Positions 33,413 through 41,778 of a DNA stretch of 64,000 nt are shown piece by piece. A model generated the notes under the pieces. The model did no database searches. It had not been told where the DNA came from and was given only the letters and a program-made list of their open reading frames with translations. The DNA lies in the NCBI GenBank assembly GCA_036702865.1, contig DATNQD010000064.1:62001-126000 (forward strand), given 5' to 3'. Position 1 is the stretch's first letter, and each line of letters begins with the position of its first letter. The position numbers and the translations under genes were made by a program. Source of the stretch: Trichocoleus sp. (GTDB lineage: Bacteria; Cyanobacteriota; Cyanobacteriia; Elainellales; Elainellaceae).

Positions 33413-35305
33413 TCAATTGTCAGCAATAGGGAAAAAACCACTACGCCCTTCATTAGGATTTCCAGTGAAGTTCGTCAATGAAATTTTTCCTTCAATACCT
33501 TCTGGCGGTCGCTCATTCTCAATAATTAGAATCTGGCTATCATCGTAGTTATTAGCAAGATATTCGTAAAAACTTTCTCTAAGTCCTACACCTTCTAAAA
33601 GGGCTTTATCTTCAGACGCTTCTGGTTTCCAGTAGGCTAAGAGAGGTGAGTCTAACACTACAAACCCTGGATGAGATAAGTTTCTTTCCTTACAAAAATC
33701 CATTAATCCTATTGTCATAGCTGCATGAGTAACCGCTCTTAATCCTTTTCCCCTACTACTACGAGGTTGCCCTCCTATGATTAAATCCTTTCTTCGCTCA
33801 TCAAATGAAACACGATCTGATCCAGGGAAATTCCAAGCCTGAAGCAAATTTTGTACTGTTCTTGCAAAGTCATCTTGAACCGATGTTGAAAGGTCTACGG
33901 GTGACCTAACAGTAGTAGAAGATGACTTTATCTCTGCCTGAAGAGAAGACCGTTTTTGCTGCATTTGCTCAATTCTGGTGGACAATTCAACGATTCGTTG
34001 CATTTCACTAGATTGCTTAACAATTTCACTGAAAGTATTCCGTGCATTACTAAGGGGAGAGTTAATTTCTTGTATTTCTTGATTAAGTAATTGCAATCCG
34101 GGTTCTAGTTGCTCCCGCTCGTTTGTCAGTTCCTCGGACTCAGCCCTTAAACCTTCTGCTGTCTGGGCAAGCTCTTCTGAAAGCTGTTGAACCTTAGAGA
34201 TCTCAGCCGCCGCAGCATTGATAATACCTTCAATATCACCATCACACGTTTCATCTTGATGGTGTCCATTTGATAAAGCACCACATAAAGGACATGTTGC
34301 CCTCTCCTCTAAATGAACAAAAAGAGAACCTGATTCTTCAATTGAAGTAAGCCGCTCAAGATCAATGCGATAATGTTCCTGCAAAAGGTCAAAACGGGAC
34401 AAGAGGCTTGAGATTTCCTTAATCCTAGTAGTTAAGCTTTCTTTATGTTCTGAAATTTCACGACGACGCTCAATACGGCTATTTAAGTTCTGATCAAATT
34501 GATTCAGAATCTCTTTCTGTCTTTGTAATTGGGCTTCAAGAGAGGCTAATTGTTCTTCAGCATGAGTAGGAGTAATCTGAACACCTTCTAATTCGGATTG
34601 TTGTTCTTGAATCAATTCATCAATAAATTCAAGTTTTGCTATGTTGTTTTGTCGATTTTTATTTCTTTCACTCTGTATTCTATCCTGCTCATATAGATCA
34701 CTAGCATCTATACCAGTAAGAAGTAGTTTTAAAAGAGAATATTCTACTGTGACTTCTGTGAAGTTTGCAGATAAGAATGGAGAACGCTGCTTTGTTATAT
34801 CATTCTCCTGAACTATAACCAATTTAGCAAGATTGCGAAAGCTAAGACTTTGTGTTTTACCGTTTTGATTCTTTTGAATATACTTATTTTCTAATCCAAT
34901 TAAGGACAAAAGATAAGTTGAGAGAGCTTCATTATTTCCATGTTCATGCGTTGCAGAAAGATTCCTTGCTTCAACATTAGGTTCATTCTCTAACCATGAT
35001 CCTTTATACTGACTAAAGTTTCCTCCACTTGTACTTCTTTGCAGAGTAAAAAGTTCATTCTCTCTTGCTCTTACAACAAGTCTTGCTCTGTCATAGCCAT
35101 CACGCTGAGGAATATCTCTTAGTGGGTTCTTTGTTTCAGTAACACTAGCACCTAAAAGAAAGTCGATTGCTTCTACAAGAAACGATTTCCCTGTGTCTGA
35201 TGCCCCTCTTATAATATTCAAGCCTTTGTGAAATTCTAACGAAGCTGAAGGTTTAGAGGTACTAAGGAAGGAAATTCCTGCCAGTTGAAGAGGAGACCAG
35301 CTCAT
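33413..35305 (-). CDS. ABC-3C-type SMC/Rad50-like ATPase
   Basis: 630 residues from the ATG at 35305, which overlaps the preceding stop in an ATGA; an upstream extension to 35353 is rejected. Walker A is GASDTGKS (34-41). Long coiled coils (about 205-320 and 365-470) flank a zinc-hook-like CPLC (338-341). The signature-like RSSRGKGLRAV lies near 515 and Walker B is GFVVLDSPLLAY with Asp near 552. This is the ATPase of an ABC-three-component system, thought to sense a DNA or nucleoprotein trigger and release the effector. It is not a repair Rad50: no Mre11 partner is present. Confidence 0.85.
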   Translation of the reverse strand: MSWSPLQLAGISFLSTSKPSASLEFHKGLNIIRGASDTGKSFLVEAIDFLLGASVTETKNPLRDIPQRDGYDRARLVVRARENELFTLQRSTSGGNFSQYKGSWLENEPNVEARNLSATHEHGNNEALSTYLLSLIGLENKYIQKNQNGKTQSLSFRNLAKLVIVQENDITKQRSPFLSANFTEVTVEYSLLKLLLTGIDASDLYEQDRIQSERNKNRQNNIAKLEFIDELIQEQQSELEGVQITPTHAEEQLASLEAQLQRQKEILNQFDQNLNSRIERRREISEHKESLTTRIKEISSLLSRFDLLQEHYRIDLERLTSIEESGSLFVHLEERATCPLCGALSNGHHQDETCDGDIEGIINAAAAEISKVQQLSEELAQTAEGLRAESEELTNEREQLEPGLQLLNQEIQEINSPLSNARNTFSEIVKQSSEMQRIVELSTRIEQMQQKRSSLQAEIKSSSTTVRSPVDLSTSVQDDFARTVQNLLQAWNFPGSDRVSFDERRKDLIIGGQPRSSRGKGLRAVTHAAMTIGLMDFCKERNLSHPGFVVLDSPLLAYWKPEASEDKALLEGVGLRESFYEYLANNYDDSQILIIENERPPEGIEGKISLTNFTGNPNEGRSGFFPIADN

Positions 35306-35781
35306 TGTCCTTGCCTCCCTGGGGTCTCTAATGGCTGAAATTGGGTAGACCAATTCCGAAAGAAACTTTGCTCTATTTGCTTCAACTCCTGAAGAGACGA
35401 ATTACCAAATCTCTCAGTTACCCATTCTGCACGTTCTTTAAGCCTATTAATGTATGGAGAACTCAGCATTGAAAGGAACGCACTTGCGTTATCTGATGCT
35501 TGATATTCAAATCCGTTGGATGAAACTATATGCTCTACAAGACCACGACTGATCATCAATAACAATCCACGCTCAATCAATCCTCGTTTGATAGTCAGTT
35601 CACCTGAGCGAAGTGGCAGTGGAGCATGCAAACTATCTGGACCGTGAACATCACCTGAATGAACTGTAAAATAATCAAAGAAAACTAAGAACTGAAGGTC
35701 GAGTGAACGAGGATATATCGCTGTTAATATAGTTAAAGATCTAATTCCGATTTCAAGCGGACTATTAAAAGGTGAGGTCAT
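35302..35781 (-). CDS. ABC-3C middle component
   Basis: 159 residues from the ATG at 35781, which has AGGAG seven bases upstream and begins one base after the effector stop. The protein is alpha-helical with a small winged-helix look (LEIGIRSLTILTAIYPRSLD, LTIKRGLIERGLLLMISRGL then VEHIVSSNGFEYQASD). In ABC-3C systems a small middle component of this size couples the effector to the ATPase; position and length argue for that role. The exact middle-component family was not determined. Its stop overlaps the ATPase start. Confidence 0.78.
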   Translation of the reverse strand: MTSPFNSPLEIGIRSLTILTAIYPRSLDLQFLVFFDYFTVHSGDVHGPDSLHAPLPLRSGELTIKRGLIERGLLLMISRGLVEHIVSSNGFEYQASDNASAFLSMLSSPYINRLKERAEWVTERFGNSSLQELKQIEQSFFRNWSTQFQPLETPGRQGQ

Positions 35782-35782
35782 A

Positions 35783-36871
35783 TCATAACTCCTCATCCGT
35801 CGATACCCAAATTAATTTATCTTCATTAGCAAGCTGATGGCAAATACCTTGCCTATCCTGTGTTTGGACAACACTCGCTAAAGGATTTGATGTTATTGGG
35901 ATTTGTGCTGCTTGAGAAACTGTTGCTCTCATTCGAGCTAATCCATCAGCGTGATCATCTCCATGAATATCTACAACGCCGTGATAAATCTCATTCTGCA
36001 ACCTTTCAAAGGTGCCATTAGGGACGGTATCACGAGCATAGTTGCGTAGATACTCTGCGTGATAGAATCGCTCCCTCTGCCTTAAAAAATCTTTTTTAAG
36101 GGCAGGTTTAGAAGCCGTAGAGAGGTCTTCAAGTTTACTAATAGGTGTACCTAGATGTTCTGTATAAGCATTAAATAAGTGCTTGATATAGCGACTCTCT
36201 GTTACATCGTGATCTTCTGGGGGGTGTGGAACTGCTGGTCTTGGAGGTAGTCCTCCACCAAATCGAACGGAATGAAAAGGTGTTTTTGAGTGTTGTTCTA
36301 TCATTTCCACAACTGTTTTCGATGAGAAAATGGAAAAATCAAAGCTTTCAAACCAATCAAGTAAACCATCCTCTAGTGGGATGCTTTCACTTTCTGTAAT
36401 CTTATTTTTGCAGTGTTTTTCCCAATTCAATTTGATCTCTTGCTTAAGTTCTACCGGATTACGAAGTAATCTAGTTAGTTTTGTACCTACACCATGAGGT
36501 GCAACAAAATAATACTTGCGGGGAACAGAATATTTTTTCTTATATGAGTAATAAATAACTTTACCAAATTCGATCCAAATGTCGCTTGGAGCAAGTGCAT
36601 GGTCATAATGCTTGCATTGGTAATTATCCCATTCACCTTTCAAGTCTTTAGTTGTATAGCCCGCAACATCTATACCCATATCCCCTGCACCTCCAGACGG
36701 CTCAACAGAGACATATAAATCTTTTAAGGAACTTATACACTCTCCTGTAAAGGATTCCCATTCTTCTGGAGAGAAGGTTTTAACACGAATTACTTTATTT
36801 ATTGGGAGTCCAGTTGAAACATGCTCTGCCGATGGATACGATGCGGATGCCGCTGGAGCTATTGGCTTCAT
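35783..36871 (-). CDS. ABC-3C effector with N-terminal Mrr-like restriction endonuclease domain
   Basis: 362 residues from the ATG at 36871; a TTG at 36892 is the longer option. Residues 35-90 have the PD-(D/E)xK nuclease pattern: Glu in EEWESF (about 39), Asp in GGAGDMGIDVAGY (68) and QCK (85-87). The middle links to a C-terminal half (HLFNAYTEHLGTPISKLEDL to the end) that corresponds to the ABC-3C-specific C-terminal region. It should be a DNA-cleaving toxin held in check by the other two subunits. It is first in the operon, followed at once by the middle component. Confidence 0.8.
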   Translation of the reverse strand: MKPIAPAASASYPSAEHVSTGLPINKVIRVKTFSPEEWESFTGECISSLKDLYVSVEPSGGAGDMGIDVAGYTTKDLKGEWDNYQCKHYDHALAPSDIWIEFGKVIYYSYKKKYSVPRKYYFVAPHGVGTKLTRLLRNPVELKQEIKLNWEKHCKNKITESESIPLEDGLLDWFESFDFSIFSSKTVVEMIEQHSKTPFHSVRFGGGLPPRPAVPHPPEDHDVTESRYIKHLFNAYTEHLGTPISKLEDLSTASKPALKKDFLRQRERFYHAEYLRNYARDTVPNGTFERLQNEIYHGVVDIHGDDHADGLARMRATVSQAAQIPITSNPLASVVQTQDRQGICHQLANEDKLIWVSTDEEL

Positions 36872-37226
36872 TATGTCTTTGTCTGCTGTCAAGCGCGTAT
36901 CCCTTTATAATTTGCTGATCTGCCCAATTCTACTTCGGATAATGGGGTAAGTCATGCCGTAGGAAGGCTAGGTTTGTGTATGCATAAAAATTTATTTTAC
37001 AGAGTTTAACTGTAGCTTCACCCGTATCGGGGGACTGAAATAATTCTTACTTTAGATTTATCCCGAAGAGCATGATTTGAGAGTTACGGTCTATCCCCAG
37101 ATTGAATAGATCTACAACAAATTTCCGCATATTTGCCCAATCACCTTCGGTAGAGCTTTTGTACTATAGGTATGTACTTGATACAAGGGATTAAATGCTC
37201 TAATGCTAGGCTCTAGTCCTTGTAAT

Positions 37227-37331
37227 CGCGCGTTGAAGAAAGGGTATATAGAGAGCACTCGATTGAATTTCTAATGGAATCCCTAAGATTGTGGAAGTAC
37301 ACAGGTCTCAATCAGAAATCAACTTCTAGTT
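37227..37331 (+). pseudogene. Decayed copy of the 3' end of the gene at 33066-33389
   Basis: The start CGCGCGTTGAAGAAAGGG matches CGGGCGTTAAAGAAAGGA at 33274 with a few changes. The end is nearly identical: CAGGTCTCAATCAGAAATCAA is perfect at 33362-33382 and 37302-37322, followed in both by TTCTAGTT with the stop codon. The middle has small deletions, so it cannot be translated. Together the two copies bracket the ABC-3C cassette in direct orientation. Confidence 0.7.
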
Positions 37332-37392
37332 AATATTTCATTTCTGAAAGCGTCATAGAGTGATCGCAGGGATTGAAGTAGGGCAATTGGAA

Positions 37393-37450
37393 CCATAAGT
37401 TGAGCAACTCTATTTGGAAGCATAAAGCGAGCAACTTGCTCAACTTATGG
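37393..37450 (+). repeat. 15-bp perfect inverted repeat
   Basis: CCATAAGTTGAGCAA (37393-37407) and TTGCTCAACTTATGG (37436-37450) are exact reverse complements around 28 bases. Inside the loop a third, direct, imperfect copy occurs (GCATAAAGCGAGCAACT). It may be a recombinase or regulator site, or the end of a lost element. Confidence 0.55.
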
Positions 37451-37730
37451 GTACAGTCACAAGCTAGATGTCCTGATTGATCGCTCTGCCTAGTTGCGGG
37501 ATACGCAAATAAACAGATCCATGAAAGCATTATACAAAGAGGCTTTTGAAGGTCAATAAAATTTACTGGACTAGATTTGGACTACTTTTTTACGTCCTTT
37601 TTATTCCTGTTTTCCCCCTGTGGCTGTTCCTCACTCCAGATTTTCATTCTTGAGAGGAACCCATAACTTCGATCGCCTCAATCCTAACACCCTAATCCAA
37701 CAACAAATAGCAACTTGCTTTACCGTTATT

Positions 37731-37857
37731 ATTATGAGACTCATTAATCCAATTTTGTGTCTCATAATTAGAATACTAGTCTTATTTAAGTCTTATATCA
37801 ATACAGAAAAATTCATACTGAGACTAACAGTGCGATTGGACAATCTCATTATGAGAC
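37731..37857 (+). repeat. Cluster of ATTATGAGAC repeats
   Basis: The 10-mer ATTATGAGAC is found at 37731-37740 and 37848-37857, and inverted as GTCTCATAAT at 37759-37768. The arms form the short palindromes ATGAGACTCAT and CTCATTATGAG. It could be a multi-site operator; no regulator is known for it. Confidence 0.45.
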
Positions 37858-38312
37858 AAACTTTGCATTACTTTTACCCTGCTCCAAATATGACGATCGA
37901 CTGAAATAAATCAAATAAATCTCAGCGAGCAAGAAATAACTGAGTATGAGTCAACAATTACGCTGAGTAAGTACAAAGGATGCTGCTGTAGATTGACCCT
38001 CCAACAACAAATGAACTCAAAAACAACAAATAAATGAATTACCAGCACCCATCTTTTTTGGATCAAAACGAACCAAATTTAGTATCAAGAAGGAAATAAC
38101 TTGATGCAGTCTGGGGAATTGTCACAATAAGATTCCTATCTGCTGCTCCTTATCCCTCTAGTTCAATATCACAAAAGCTTCATCAGAAATCAGCCTCTAG
38201 CACTGGCAAAAATAGATTGCAGGATGTTATGAAATGGAAAGAAGGCTGTTCTACCTATCCGGAGATGAATTAAACAGCGGCTCTTTTATCTATCCTCTTT
38301 TCTGCTAACACC

Positions 38313-38813
38313 ATGCGCTGGAAACGATCGCTGCGTTATCTATATCTTCGATTACTACGGCTCCGAGACACACCCGATCAAATTGCCAAAGGGTTTGCTT
38401 TCGGTGTGTTCTGGGGAATGTTTCCCTTACCGGGGCTGCAAATGGCAATCGCGATTCTCACAGCGGCTCTGTTTCGCAGCAGTAAAATTGCAGCAGCAGC
38501 AGGCACTTGGCTAACCAACCCGATTACGACCCTTCCCTTCACTGCCCTCAATTTTCATATTGGACAAACCGTTTTAGGGCGAGAATGGCGCGATCTGCCG
38601 CTGGGTAGTCTCCAATCCTTGCAAAGCTTCATGGAGCTAGGCACAGAATTCATCACGGCTTATCTGCTGGGTTGTGCGATCGTTGGTTTTTGTGGTGGAA
38701 CCTTGAGCTATATTGTCGGCGTCCCAACAGTAGCTTACCTGAAGCAGCGATTGGATCGACGGCAGCGAAAGCAGAAGCGGCAGAAGCGATGGCATCAACC
38801 TTCTCGTTTTTAG
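38313..38813 (+). CDS. DUF2062 membrane protein
   Basis: 166 residues. Strong DUF2062 signals are DTPDQIAKGFAFGVFWGMFP, then LPGLQMAIAILTAALFRSSK and GTWLTNPITTLPFTALNFHI. Three hydrophobic segments are expected (about 28-60, 80-95 and 122-142), with a very basic C-terminus (RLDRRQRKQKRQKRW). It is an inner-membrane protein of unknown role, frequent in cyanobacteria and proteobacteria. It is the first gene with normal cyanobacterial base composition after the island. Confidence 0.85.
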   Translation: MRWKRSLRYLYLRLLRLRDTPDQIAKGFAFGVFWGMFPLPGLQMAIAILTAALFRSSKIAAAAGTWLTNPITTLPFTALNFHIGQTVLGREWRDLPLGSLQSLQSFMELGTEFITAYLLGCAIVGFCGGTLSYIVGVPTVAYLKQRLDRRQRKQKRQKRWHQPSRF

Positions 38814-38988
38814 AATTTCAAATTTAGAGTTCGAGGATTTGCACTGCTCAATTCAATTCAGAGAAACGCTTGCAATACGCCTCAGAAAGTGATGTGATTT
38901 TCAGAGGGACGATCTCCAGGTAAGACCTACGCGACTGCTCAATCAAACAACACTCAAAAATTATTCCAACGGTCACATCGTTCTGCTG

Positions 38989-40749
38989 GTGACAGCACTG
39001 CTCACTGTCTTAGCCTACGCTCTATTTGGCTTACGTCTTTTGCTACAACCTTTCTTTGCTCCAGCGCCTCACCTTTTAACTGATCCTTTTTTGCAACTGC
39101 CGTCTCCAACTTCGGTTCAAGTCGTTTGGTTCAGCGAATTTAATGGGAAATCGCATCAGGTGCAGTATGGCAATAACCTGGAGCAGATAGCGATCGCCAA
39201 GACAACAAAGCTCTCCCGAGTTCGGGAAGATCAGCAGTCAAACATCGGCAACCCCGAAACAGACGGACAGCCCTACTCAAAACCCACCTATCGAGAGATT
39301 TGGCGACACGAAGCAGCCGTAACCGACTTACAGCCCAACCAGCGACTTCCTTACCGCGTTCAAAGCACTCGAGAAGATGGTCAAGTATTGCAAAGCGATC
39401 GATTTACGCTGGCTCCAACTCCCACTACAAACCAGCCGCTCAAAATTCTCCTCACTTCAGATCACCAGCTGATGCCCATGACCCCTGCTAACTTGCAAAA
39501 AGTTGTGGAGACAGTAGGGCAAGTCGATGTAGTCTTGATGGCGGGTGATCTCGTGAACGTCCCCGATCGCGCTTCTGAGTGGTTTGATGACAGTCGGGGC
39601 GGAGCCTTTTTTCCCAGTTTGCAGGGACGTGCCCGCTATGAGTTAGAGCGAGGTGGCATCAAGACCCGCTATCAGGGAGGCGCAATTATTCAGTCAGCTC
39701 CACTCTTCACAGCATTAGGCAATCATGAAGTCATGGGTCGGTTCAGCCTTGACACTCCTCTCAATGATCAATTTAATGATCCAATTCCTTCACAAGCAGT
39801 AGAACCGCTGTACCAGCAAGTCAGCAAGCAGATTAATCCAACCGATGATCCGATGCTCTGGCAAAACTGGATGAAGAATCATACGTTTAATAGCGACACC
39901 TACGAGGAAATTTTTTCTCTGCCGAACACAAGTCCGGGCGGCAAAAAATATTATGCGGTCACATTTGGCGGCATTCGGCTGATCTCGCTTTATGCCACAA
40001 ACATCTGGCGAGTTCCCAGCCTGGAACCCGATGCAAGAGGTCGCTATCGAGAACGAGATGCCGATTTGGCTGATCCCTTACGCTGGGGCTATGGACAGCA
40101 CATTTTTGAACCGATCGCCCCTGGCAGCCCTCAATACAATTGGCTCCAATCTGAACTGAACAGCCCAGAATTCCAGCAGGCAAAATATAAGATCGTCATG
40201 CTTCACCACCCGCCCCATTCGTTGGGCGACAACATCGTTCCGGCATACACCAACCCGGTGCAGATCATCGATCGCTTTGCCAATGGTCAGATTAAATCGG
40301 TTCGCTATGAATACCCATTAGCGCAAGACTACCTCATTCGAGATGTCATCCCCTTACTGGAAAATGCAGGCGTGCAGCTAGTCCACTATGGACATTCTCA
40401 CCTGTGGAATCGCTTTATCAGTCCATCTGGAATGCACTTTTTAGAAACCTCTAATGTTGGCAATAGCTATGGTGCATTTATCGGCAACCAGCGGCGGAAC
40501 AGTCCGATCGGGTTTAAGGAAACTTATGCCGTAACAGGTGACCCAAATGGATTAGAGCCGATCGTGCCAACCTTGAACCCATTGCAGGATGAGAACCAAA
40601 ACAATTTGCCTTACATTGCCAGCAACGATATCACCGTGTTTAGCATTTTAGAAACAGGCAGCGGCATTGTCAGCAGTTATCGATTTGACACCAGCAAGCC
40701 CAACTCGGAGGTCGTGAAATTCGACCAGTTTTTGTTAGGACGACAGTAA
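38989..40749 (+). CDS. Membrane-anchored purple-acid-phosphatase-like metallophosphoesterase
   Basis: 586 residues if read from the GTG at 38989. An N-terminal hydrophobic helix (ALLTVLAYALFGLRLLLQPF) precedes a fibronectin-like domain (LPSPTSVQVVWFSEFNGKSH) and the metallophosphoesterase: LKILLTSDHQL, DVVLMAGDLVNV, FTALGNHEVMG, MLHHPPHS and HYGHSHLWNRF. This is the layout of purple acid phosphatases, and an extracytoplasmic location fits. The start is uncertain: the frame and the hydrophobic stretch continue upstream (HIVLLV) to 38893 without an ATG. A role in phosphate scavenging is inferred. Confidence 0.85.
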   Translation: MTALLTVLAYALFGLRLLLQPFFAPAPHLLTDPFLQLPSPTSVQVVWFSEFNGKSHQVQYGNNLEQIAIAKTTKLSRVREDQQSNIGNPETDGQPYSKPTYREIWRHEAAVTDLQPNQRLPYRVQSTREDGQVLQSDRFTLAPTPTTNQPLKILLTSDHQLMPMTPANLQKVVETVGQVDVVLMAGDLVNVPDRASEWFDDSRGGAFFPSLQGRARYELERGGIKTRYQGGAIIQSAPLFTALGNHEVMGRFSLDTPLNDQFNDPIPSQAVEPLYQQVSKQINPTDDPMLWQNWMKNHTFNSDTYEEIFSLPNTSPGGKKYYAVTFGGIRLISLYATNIWRVPSLEPDARGRYRERDADLADPLRWGYGQHIFEPIAPGSPQYNWLQSELNSPEFQQAKYKIVMLHHPPHSLGDNIVPAYTNPVQIIDRFANGQIKSVRYEYPLAQDYLIRDVIPLLENAGVQLVHYGHSHLWNRFISPSGMHFLETSNVGNSYGAFIGNQRRNSPIGFKETYAVTGDPNGLEPIVPTLNPLQDENQNNLPYIASNDITVFSILETGSGIVSSYRFDTSKPNSEVVKFDQFLLGRQ

Positions 40750-41091
40750 GAATTTTTGCATCAACAAGAGCAGCGGGTTTGACACTAATTCTAATCATTC
40801 TTCCTGGTTCACTTTTTCCTGGTTCACTCCGGGTTGCCAGGGTCAGCAAGCACAAATTTGCACCAATTGTTGTTTCACTCGAAGCATCATTCACAGAACG
40901 AATGCTTTATGAGCAACCTTTTATTAGCACTCTTAAAAACAAAAATAAAAATAGCGAAAATTGAACGTTTGTAAAGAACAGACACAATCAATAACGCTGA
41001 CGCAGCAATGCCTAGGATTTATAGCGATGATAAATCTTAGTTATCAAAGTCCACCCCGATTATTTGAGCAAGTTAATTAGGAAAGGAAACA

Positions 41092-41301
41092 ATGCACATT
41101 TCTCCACAAATTGCCTACGACAATCTCAAACTGCTAGAGCGTGTTGATATTGCGATGAGTGCTTTTTATCGGCAGCAAGCTCAGGAAGTATTAGCCGACC
41201 CAGAAGTTAGCCTGACCTGGAGACAAGCAATTGCCGATCGGCTCAACCAAGCCAATCACTTACTGGCACTGATAACCGTTGGCAAAGATGATAGCTACTA
41301 A
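41092..41301 (+). CDS. Small hypothetical protein
   Basis: 69 residues with AGGAAAGGAAAC before the ATG. It is helical and soluble (YDNLKLLERVDIAMSAFYRQ, then DRLNQANHLLALI). No domain is recognised. A clear terminator 50 bases downstream supports it as a real transcript of its own. Confidence 0.65.
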   Translation: MHISPQIAYDNLKLLERVDIAMSAFYRQQAQEVLADPEVSLTWRQAIADRLNQANHLLALITVGKDDSY

Positions 41302-41350
41302 GATGATTCAAACAGGTAAGAATTAATCTAGGTAAAAATAATTCATCTTT

Positions 41351-41380
41351 TGTCCTTTTTCCAAGAGAGGACATTTTTTT
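41351..41380 (+). terminator. Rho-independent terminator
   Basis: TGTCCT (41351-41356) and AGGACA (41368-41373) form a 6-bp stem, followed by seven T. It ends the transcript of the small gene at 41092. Confidence 0.7.
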
Positions 41381-41778
41381 GTGGGTTGTGAGCTATGAAG
41401 TTTCTATACAAACTCTAAACATTTATAGATTTTTAGCAGTCGATCGTTTTAGAAACAAATCTAAATCGCTGCAAATGCTGTGGAATAATCATGCAAAAAT
41501 GTCAGGGTATTTGGATATTCTCTCAAGACAATTCACAAAGAAAAATGAAAAGCTTTAACCTGGAAAAATAGTCTATCCTTTTCCCTTCTTAGATCTGACG
41601 ATTTCCTTAAGAACCGCCACCTCAAGCCATCTTTGCCAGAGAATTCAAGTTAGCTAGAATAGACCTTTTGCATGAGCACAAAAATAATCTAGTCAGAAGG
41701 TCAGTTTTTGTCGTCAAAGCGATTTCTTGCCAGCTTGTTGAACTCACATCTTCCCCTTTGCCCTTTTTTAGCATTCCA
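41381..41778 (+). other. gltB upstream region
   Basis: About 400 bases that must hold the gltB promoter. A GTATTTGGATATTC stretch near 41507 resembles an NtcA site (GTA-N8-TAC) but fails the second half-site. No other signal was found; an open frame from 41668 is judged untranslated. Confidence 0.4.

Larger units (their letters stand above)
36872..38312 (+). other. Gene-free stretch with remnants and inverted repeats
   Basis: About 1.4 kb without an intact gene. It holds the presumed promoter of the ABC-3C operon, the decayed gene end at 37227-37331, a 15-bp inverted repeat at 37393-37450, a cluster of ATGAG/CTCAT arms at 37731-37857 and AACAACAAAT repeats near 37699, 38000 and 38022. CGATCG reappears at 37670, marking the likely return to native chromosome. 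Confidence 0.5.

Noticed and set aside
33413-35305. Rad50 DNA-repair ATPase
   Set aside because: No Mre11/SbcD nuclease adjoins it and the gene is locked in an operon with the effector and middle component, so an ABC-3C ATPase fits better.
37330-37904. Two short frames (37330-37530 minus, 37620-37904 plus) in the gap after the ABC-3C operon
   Set aside because: Both run through the inverted repeats and have unnatural composition; they are treated as non-coding.
41500-41530. Possible NtcA site upstream of gltB
   Set aside because: Only the GTA half-site fits; the second half is TTC instead of TAC, and no well-placed -10 box follows.
41668-41778. N-terminal extension of gltB
   Set aside because: The extra 37 residues do not resemble GltB, and the usual propeptide start is at 41779.
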